From positions 1 through 11,344 of the forward strand of contig CANHGF010000046.1 in NCBI GenBank assembly GCA_947460065.1: DNA of 11,344 nt. The letters are read 5' to 3'. Position 1 is the first letter of the stretch. Each line of letters begins with the position of its first letter. This document shows positions 7,043-11,344 of the stretch, in pieces. Under the pieces are notes generated by a model. It worked only from the letters and a program-made list of their open reading frames with translations. It was not told the DNA's origin and did not search any database. Both the position numbers and the translations under genes were made by a program. This stretch comes from Comamonadaceae bacterium (GTDB lineage Bacteria; Pseudomonadota; Gammaproteobacteria; Burkholderiales; Burkholderiaceae_C).

Positions 7043-8866
7043 TCAAAACAGGCCGAGCAGGGGCGAGGCGCCAGACTCGGCTGGGGCGGCATGCTGGCGA
7101 AACAAGGCAAACAGGTCGCGGCCACTGCCGCGCTGGCGATCGCTCAAGTCGGGTGGCTCAACCACCCTGTGGGCCAGATCAGCGGTATCGACCTCGAGCT
7201 CTAGTTGCTGCTGCTCGCAATCGAGCGTGATCCAGTCGCCGTCCTGCACCCGAGCGAGATTGCCGCCAGCCAGGGCCTCGGGCGAGACATGAATGGCAGC
7301 CGGCACCTTGCCAGAGGCACCCGACATGCGCCCGTCGGTGACCAGCGCCACCGCATGGCCTTTGTCCTGCAGCACGCCCAAGATTGGCGTGAGCTTGTGC
7401 AACTCGGGCATGCCATTGGCCTGCGGCCCCTGGTAGCGCACCACCGCCACGAAATCGCGCTCGAGCTGTCCCTGCTTGAACAGTTGCTCCAGCTGCTTTT
7501 GATCGCTGAGCACCAGCGCAGGCGCGCGCACCCGCCGGTGTTGCTGGGCAATCGCCGACACCTTGACCACCGCACGCCCCAAATTGCCCTGCAGCAGGCG
7601 CAGACCGCCGTCGGTACTGAAAGGCCGATCGATGGGCCGCAGCACCTGCTCGTCAGCCGACTGCGCAGGCGCAGGCCGCCAGCGCAGCTGATCGCCGTCC
7701 AGCCAGGGCTCCTGGGTGTAGCGCGCCAGGCCCGGACCGACGATGGTCTGCACATCCTCATGCAGCAGACCGGCGCTCAGCAACTGGCCGATCAAAAAGC
7801 CCATGCCGCCGGCCGCGTGAAAATGGTTCACATCGGCCGACCCGTTGGGGTAGATGCGCGCCAGCAAGGGCACGCAGGCCGACAGTTCGGCAAAATCGTC
7901 CCAGGAGATGATCCAGCCGGCCGCTCGGGCCATCGCCACCAGATGAAGGGTGTGATTGGTCGAGCCGCCAGTGGCCAGCAGACCGACGATGGCGTTGACG
8001 ATCACCCGCGCATTGATCTGATAGCCCAGTCCCGCATCGCCCAGGCGCGCCAGCACCACCGCCTGCTGCACCGCCGCCTCGGTCAGTGCATCGCGCAGGG
8101 GCGTGCCCGGGTTGATGAAGGACGAGCCTGGCAGGTGCAAGCCCATGATCTCCATCAGCATCTGGTTGGAGTTGGCGGTGCCATAGAAGGTGCAGGTTCC
8201 AGGCCCGTGGTAGGCGGCCTGCTCGGCATCGAGCAGCGCCTGGCGGTCGACCAGACCTTGCGCAAACTGCTGCCTGACTTTGGCCTTGGCATCGTTGGCC
8301 AGGCCCGAGCTCATAGGCCCGGCCGGCACAAACAGGGTCGGCAGATGGCCAAACTGCAAAGCCCCCATAAAAAGGCCGGGCACGATCTTGTCACACACGC
8401 CCAAAAGCAGGGCCGCATCAAACACCCCATGCGATAAGCCCACCGCGGTGGCCAGGGCGATCACATCGCGCGAAAACAGCGACAGCTCCATGCCGTCTTC
8501 GCCCTGGGTGATGCCGTCACACATGGCGGGCACCCCGCCGGCGACCTGCGCGGTCGCGCCCGCGCTGCGGGCGCTGCGGCGGATGCGTTCGGGGTAATTC
8601 TCATAGGGCTGGTGGGCCGAGAGCATGTCGTTGTAGGCGGTGATCACGCCCAGATGGGGCGCACGCTCCTGCCGCAGCGCCAGCTTGTCCGAAGCCGGCA
8701 TGGCCGCATACGCATGGGCGGCATTCGCGCAGCCCATGCCGCTGCGGTAGGGGCCGGGCTTGCGGGCCGCCTGCACCACCGCCAGATAGGCGGCGCGGCT
8801 GGCGGCGCTGCGCTGCTCGATTCGGGCTGTGACTTCAAGCAAACGAGGATGACGGGCGGTGCTCAT
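7043..8866 (-). CDS. edd: Phosphogluconate dehydratase
   Basis: Edd dehydrates 6-phosphogluconate to 2-keto-3-deoxy-6-phosphogluconate, the committed Entner-Doudoroff step, using an oxygen-sensitive iron-sulfur cluster. The 607-residue protein (E. coli has 603) belongs to the IlvD/Edd dehydratase family. Visible motifs are [15 protein letters not shown] (from residue 115), [13 protein letters not shown] (C158), [16 protein letters not shown] (C225) and [20 protein letters not shown] at 511-530. C158 and C225 are likely cluster ligands. The length and the phosphogluconate-type [11 protein letters not shown] motif favour Edd over IlvD, and the neighbours zwf and eda confirm it. The ATG at 8866 has a strong AGGAG (8873-8877) six bases upstream. 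It overlaps by four bases (ATGA) the stop of a small ORF that starts at the zwf end. Confidence 0.97.
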   Translation of the reverse strand: MSTARHPRLLEVTARIEQRSAASRAAYLAVVQAARKPGPYRSGMGCANAAHAYAAMPASDKLALRQERAPHLGVITAYNDMLSAHQPYENYPERIRRSARSAGATAQVAGGVPAMCDGITQGEDGMELSLFSRDVIALATAVGLSHGVFDAALLLGVCDKIVPGLFMGALQFGHLPTLFVPAGPMSSGLANDAKAKVRQQFAQGLVDRQALLDAEQAAYHGPGTCTFYGTANSNQMLMEIMGLHLPGSSFINPGTPLRDALTEAAVQQAVVLARLGDAGLGYQINARVIVNAIVGLLATGGSTNHTLHLVAMARAAGWIISWDDFAELSACVPLLARIYPNGSADVNHFHAAGGMGFLIGQLLSAGLLHEDVQTIVGPGLARYTQEPWLDGDQLRWRPAPAQSADEQVLRPIDRPFSTDGGLRLLQGNLGRAVVKVSAIAQQHRRVRAPALVLSDQKQLEQLFKQGQLERDFVAVVRYQGPQANGMPELHKLTPILGVLQDKGHAVALVTDGRMSGASGKVPAAIHVSPEALAGGNLARVQDGDWITLDCEQQQLELEVDTADLAHRVVEPPDLSDRQRGSGRDLFALFRQHAAPAESGASPLLGLF

Positions 8867-8961
8867 GGGGAACTCCTGACGGTCGCCGCCTCAAAAGGCC
8901 GGCTTGGCAAGGGCTGCTGCGCAGCAGAGCGCGCTGGCGAAAACTGTTGCATCAAAGCCAT
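8863..8961 (-). CDS. Possible 32-residue small ORF bridging zwf and edd
   Basis: An ATG at 8961, two bases after the zwf stop, opens a 32-codon frame. It begins [20 protein letters not shown] and ends in a TGA that overlaps the edd ATG as ATGA. AGGAG lies eight bases before its start, inside the last zwf codons. It is similar to no protein I recognise and is basic and proline/alanine-rich. It contains a perfect 14-bp palindrome CTGCTGCGCAGCAG (8914-8927). It could couple translation of zwf to edd, or be chance. There is no evidence that the peptide itself has a function. Confidence 0.3.
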   Translation of the reverse strand: MALMQQFSPARSAAQQPLPSRPFEAATVRSSP

Positions 8962-8963
8962 GC

Positions 8964-10427
8964 TCAGGTCTCCTCGAACCAGCTCAGGTTCTCACGCGCC
9001 ATCAGGGCTGACGAAGCGGCCGGTCCCCAACTGCCTGCAGCGTAGGGGCGCGGCTTGTCGTCCAGCGCCTGCCAGCCGTCGAGGATGGGCTCAATCCAGC
9101 GCCAGGCAGCTTCCAGTTCGTCGCGGCGCATGAAGTGGGTCAGCCGGCCCTTGATGACATCAATCAGCAAGCGCTCATAGGCCTCGGCGCGGCGCTTGTC
9201 GGACGACGACTGCAGGTCGAGCTCGAGCTTGACGGGATGCAGGTTCATGCCCGAGCCTGGCTCCTTGACCATCAGGCCCAGATGGATGGACTCCTCGGGC
9301 TGCAAGGTGATGATGAGCCGGTTGGGCTGGTGCTTGGGGCCGGCGCCGAAAATCGAAAACGGCTGCTCGGCAAACTCAATGATGATCTGCGAATGCCGTT
9401 TGGCCATGCGCTTGCCGGTACGCAGGAAAAACGGCACGTTGGCCCAGCGTGCGTTGTTGATGTGGGCGCGCAGGGCCACAAAAGTCTCGGTGCGACTGCC
9501 CGGCGCCACGCCCTCTTCCTGCTGATAGCCCTGGGCCGACTGCCCGTCGGCCACGCCCTCGGCGTACTGACCGCGCACGGTGTCGCGCCGGATATCGGCC
9601 AGGTCCATTTTGCGCAGCGACCGCAGCACCTTGAGCTTTTCGTCGCGCACATCGTCGGCATCCAGCGAGATCGGCTGCTCCATGGCCACGATGCACAGCA
9701 GTTGCAGCAGATGGTTTTGCACCATGTCGCGCAGCGCACCTGCACCGTCATAAAAGCCTGCGCGGCTGCCCACGCCCACCGTCTCGGCCACGGTAATTTG
9801 CACGCTCTTGATGAAGGGCGCCCGCCACAGCGGCTCGAACATCGCGTTGCCAAAGCGCAGCACCATCAGGTTTTGCACCGTTTCCTTGCCCAGGTAGTGG
9901 TCGATGCGGTAGATCTGCTCCTCGCGAAAGTGTCGCGCCACCTCAGTGTTGATGGCCTGGGCCGAGGCCAGGTCAGTGCCCAGGGGCTTTTCCAGCACCA
10001 CGCGGGAGTGGGCGTCAAGCAGGCCGGCTGTGTCCAAATGGGCGCAGATGCCGGTAAACAAGCCCGGTGCAGTGGCCAGGTAGAACACCCGCTGAACGGC
10101 CGACAGGCCCAGGGCCCGCAAAGCCTCATAAGCTGGGGCATCCGTCACATCCAGGCTGACATAGTGCAAGCGCTGAACAAATCCGCCCCAGGACGCTGCG
10201 TCAAAAGACGGCGCTTCGATGAACTGTGGCGAGCGAGCGCCTATGAAATCCAGGTACTGCTCGCGCGACCAGGGCTGGCGGCCCACCGCAATGATGCGTG
10301 CGCTGGCCGGCAAGCGCTCGTGCAGGTGCGCCATGTACAGGGCAGGCAGCAGTTTGCGAAAGGACAGATCGCCGGCGCCGCCGAAGATCACGATATCCAG
10401 TTCAGACGTGGGGATCGATGAGGTCAT
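8964..10427 (-). CDS. zwf: Glucose-6-phosphate 1-dehydrogenase
   Basis: Zwf oxidises glucose-6-phosphate to 6-phosphogluconolactone with reduction of NAD(P), feeding the Entner-Doudoroff genes downstream. The 487-residue protein is full length. The N-terminal Rossmann fold shows [12 protein letters not shown] at 15-26. EKPLG is at 146-150, and the active-site signature [13 protein letters not shown] is at 174-186 with the catalytic His and the substrate-binding Lys. The start at 10427 is the only in-frame ATG compatible with the fold, but it has no good Shine-Dalgarno and six Ts directly precede it, so initiation may be weak or regulated. It is first in the zwf-edd-eda operon. Upstream are a sigma-70-like promoter with a HexR-like operator and a structured leader. 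No gene for the lactonase that normally follows in the pathway is present. Confidence 0.96.
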   Translation of the reverse strand: MTSSIPTSELDIVIFGGAGDLSFRKLLPALYMAHLHERLPASARIIAVGRQPWSREQYLDFIGARSPQFIEAPSFDAASWGGFVQRLHYVSLDVTDAPAYEALRALGLSAVQRVFYLATAPGLFTGICAHLDTAGLLDAHSRVVLEKPLGTDLASAQAINTEVARHFREEQIYRIDHYLGKETVQNLMVLRFGNAMFEPLWRAPFIKSVQITVAETVGVGSRAGFYDGAGALRDMVQNHLLQLLCIVAMEQPISLDADDVRDEKLKVLRSLRKMDLADIRRDTVRGQYAEGVADGQSAQGYQQEEGVAPGSRTETFVALRAHINNARWANVPFFLRTGKRMAKRHSQIIIEFAEQPFSIFGAGPKHQPNRLIITLQPEESIHLGLMVKEPGSGMNLHPVKLELDLQSSSDKRRAEAYERLLIDVIKGRLTHFMRRDELEAAWRWIEPILDGWQALDDKPRPYAAGSWGPAASSALMARENLSWFEET

Positions 10428-10476
10428 AAAAAAGAGTCCGCCGATTGGCTCAAATCTGGCCTGGGCCTTCGGCTCA

Positions 10477-10491
10477 TGTAACTGAGTAAGA
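10477..10491. promoter_or_regulatory. Second HexR-like site in the zwf leader
   Basis: TGTAACTGAGTAAGA matches the primary palindrome at 10622-10636 in 12 of 15 positions. It lies about 50 bp before the zwf start, downstream of the predicted transcription start, where a bound repressor could block elongation. It is less symmetric and so weaker. Confidence 0.35.
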
Positions 10492-10542
10492 CTTCAATCA
10501 CCGTGGCTGGGTCCCGACACCTTAAGCCCTTCGCACGGCAAT

Positions 10543-10598
10543 CATTCAAGGTTGATCTAAAAATCTCATTAGCAAGGTCACCGATCAAGGCTTGAATG
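10543..10598 (-). promoter_or_regulatory. Long inverted repeat in the zwf leader
   Basis: CATTCAAGGTTGATC (10543-10557) faces GATCAAGGCTTGAATG (10583-10598). Eight and six base pairs match, with a small internal mismatch, around a 25-nt AT-rich loop. If transcription starts near 10613, the structure forms at the very 5' end of the zwf mRNA. Alternatively it is a pair of protein-binding half-sites. No U-tract follows, so it is not an obvious terminator. Confidence 0.45.
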
Positions 10599-10619
10599 AA
10601 CAACGAAAAACCAGGCCAA

Positions 10620-10648
10620 TTTGTAACTTAGTTACATAAATTCGTCAA
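10620..10648 (-). promoter_or_regulatory. sigma-70-like promoter of zwf-edd-eda
   Basis: On the minus strand TTGACG (10643-10648, five of six matches to consensus) is followed after exactly 17 nt by TACAAA (10620-10625, four of six). Transcription would start near 10613, giving a leader of about 185 nt. The spacer is occupied by a perfect palindrome, the usual layout for a repressor that excludes RNA polymerase. Confidence 0.6.
10622..10636. promoter_or_regulatory. HexR-like operator in the zwf promoter
   Basis: TGTAACTTAGTTACA is a perfect 6-bp inverted repeat with a 3-bp centre, within the -35/-10 spacer and overlapping the -10. HexR, a KDPG-responsive repressor of zwf, edd and eda in many Proteobacteria, binds TGTAAT-type palindromes with TTACA right arms. 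Position, symmetry and target genes all fit. The hexR gene itself is not in the window, so the assignment is inference. Confidence 0.55.
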
Positions 10649-10726
10649 GCCCTTGGCCGCAAGTCCAGCGACCTGCCCCCCGCCCCTGCACCGGGGCAGG
10701 CCAGATTCAGGCGCCGGAGTTTGCCG

Positions 10727-10738
10727 TGCGGCGACAAT
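10727..10738 (+). promoter_or_regulatory. TGCGGCGACAAT motif directly upstream of hpnD
   Basis: It is identical to the motif upstream of hpnC (5208-5219). Read as a -10 element, GACAAT ends seven bases before the hpnD ATG, so transcription would start at or next to the start codon. No Shine-Dalgarno precedes the ATG. A leaderless mRNA is therefore plausible. Confidence 0.4.
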
Positions 10739-10744
10739 GTACGG

Positions 10745-11248
10745 ATGAGTCCGGAGCAGTACGTTCAACAAAAAGCCGCCGCATCAGGCAGCAGCTTTTA
10801 TTACGCCTTCCTTTTCCTGCCCAAGGACAGGCGGGCCGCCATCACCGCCTTTTATGCGTTTTGCCGCGAGGTCGATGATGTGGTCGACGAAATGCGCGAT
10901 CCGGGCGTGGCCCACACCAAGCTGGCTTGGTGGCGCAGCGAAGTGGGAAAGGCCTACGCCGGCGAACCCAACCATCCGGTGCTCAAAGCGCTGATGCCCT
11001 GGGCACCGGTCTACGGCATCACCGCGGAGCACCTGCTGGCGGTGATCGAGGGCTGCGAGATGGATCTGCAGCAAAGCCGTTACCTCGACCTGCCTGCACT
11101 GATGCGCTACTGTCATCTGGTGGCCTCGGTGGTCGGCGAGGTGGCGGCGCGCATCTTCGGCCAGACCCAGGACGCCACCACCACCTACGCCCACAGGCTG
11201 GGCCTGGCCTTTCAGCTGACCAACATCATCCGCGATGGATGTTCGTGA
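10745..11248 (+). pseudogene. hpnD: HpnD, presqualene diphosphate synthase, 3'-truncated
   Basis: HpnD condenses two farnesyl diphosphates to presqualene diphosphate, the substrate of HpnC. From the ATG at 10745 the protein begins MSPEQYVQQKAAASGSSFYY. It carries the first aspartate-rich motif (REVDDVVDE, 41-49) and continues as normal HpnD to FQLTNIIRD (156-164). The family then reads approximately VGEDARRGR, completing the second aspartate-rich motif. Here it reads GCS and stops, at 167 residues against a usual length of about 280. Roughly 115 residues are lost, including part of a metal-binding motif, so the product should be inactive. Sequence after about 11237 does not resemble hpnD in any frame. 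The 5' part shows no decay, which points to a recent insertion, a rearrangement or an assembly join. An alternative TTG start at 10721 is less likely. Confidence 0.85.
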
Positions 11249-11344
11249 ACTACCTCCCCTGTACAACCAGTGCGCGGCCGCTCTCTCGATTTCGCTCACG
11301 AGTTCGTCGCTGTTCCCGTTCGAGGTGATGGCGTGCGGCGTGCA
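11237..11344. other. Unidentified sequence after the hpnD break
   Basis: These ~108 bases replace the expected hpnD 3' half. GATG is tandemly repeated at the join (11234-11241). A plus-strand frame from an ATG at 11235 (MDVRELPPLYNQ...) stays open to the right edge with high GC at third positions, and a minus-strand frame is also open. TGAACTACCTCCCC begins at 11246, and a TGA-type start occurs at some insertion-sequence ends, but no second end or transposase is visible. I do not recognise the sequence. Confidence 0.4.

Larger units (their letters stand above)
10428..10744. other. Divergent zwf/hpnD intergenic region
   Basis: No gene is seen in these 317 bp. The region holds the zwf promoter with its operator, a second operator-like site, a long-range inverted repeat in the zwf leader, an 8-bp hairpin CCTGCCCC / GGGGCAGG (10672-10679 and 10693-10700) separating the two promoters, and the hpnD upstream motif. 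It is clearly more AT-rich than the flanking coding DNA in its middle part. Confidence 0.7.

Noticed and set aside
9135..10421. 428-codon plus-strand frame antisense to zwf, and a 410-codon one antisense to edd (7205-8437)
   Set aside because: Both are mirror frames of conserved enzymes whose catalytic motifs are intact on the minus strand.
10672..10700. Hairpin CCTGCCCC / GGGGCAGG as a terminator
   Set aside because: No U-tract follows on either strand and no gene ends there. It merely separates two divergent promoters.
11246..11344. End of an IS3-family insertion sequence
   Set aside because: TGAAC-type starts occur in that family, but there is no matching end, transposase frame or clear target duplication in view, and host similarity ends about nine bases earlier.

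Overview
The window looks like a chromosomal segment of a GC-rich betaproteobacterium, most likely in the order Burkholderiales and close to Comamonadaceae. This rests on the protein sequences, the strong preference for G or C at third codon positions, and the gene order tRNA-Leu, tig, clpP, clpX, lon. The taxonomic placement is inference; no database was searched.

Region 1 (1-5087, all on the minus strand) is a protein-quality-control block. In transcription order it holds tRNA-Leu(UAG), tig (trigger factor), clpP (protease subunit), clpX (its unfoldase) and the N-terminal 383 codons of lon, which runs off the left edge. Trigger factor handles nascent chains at the ribosome, while ClpXP and Lon degrade proteins in the cytoplasm. 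Strong intrinsic terminators follow tig and clpP. Sequences resembling heat-shock sigma-32 promoters precede clpP and lon with the same 14-nt spacer, and the clpP one lies inside the tig terminator hairpin. The genes are therefore adjacent but probably punctuated into several transcripts.

Region 2 (5088-6391) holds hpnC on the plus strand, a squalene/phytoene-synthase-family enzyme of the hopanoid-squalene route. It is followed by about 300 bp of convergent intergenic DNA with several palindromic REP-like repeats.

Region 3 (6392-10744) is an Entner-Doudoroff operon on the minus strand: zwf, edd and eda in transcription order. It converts glucose-6-phosphate to pyruvate and glyceraldehyde-3-phosphate, but no lactonase gene (pgl) is present. 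Upstream of zwf is a sigma-70-like promoter whose spacer contains the palindrome TGTAACTTAGTTACA, with a weaker second copy in the leader. Both resemble HexR operators. A 32-codon ORF with its own ribosome-binding site bridges zwf and edd.

Region 4 (10745-11344) is the 5' part of hpnD, the usual partner of hpnC. It shares with hpnC an identical 12-bp upstream motif, but its frame is broken after codon 164, in the second aspartate-rich motif. The last ~108 bp do not look like hpnD. This is either a real insertion or rearrangement, or an assembly join. The unusual features here are the split of hpnC from hpnD by an Entner-Doudoroff operon, the broken hpnD, and the layered regulatory structures. 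I found no CRISPR array, complete mobile element or clear defence system.
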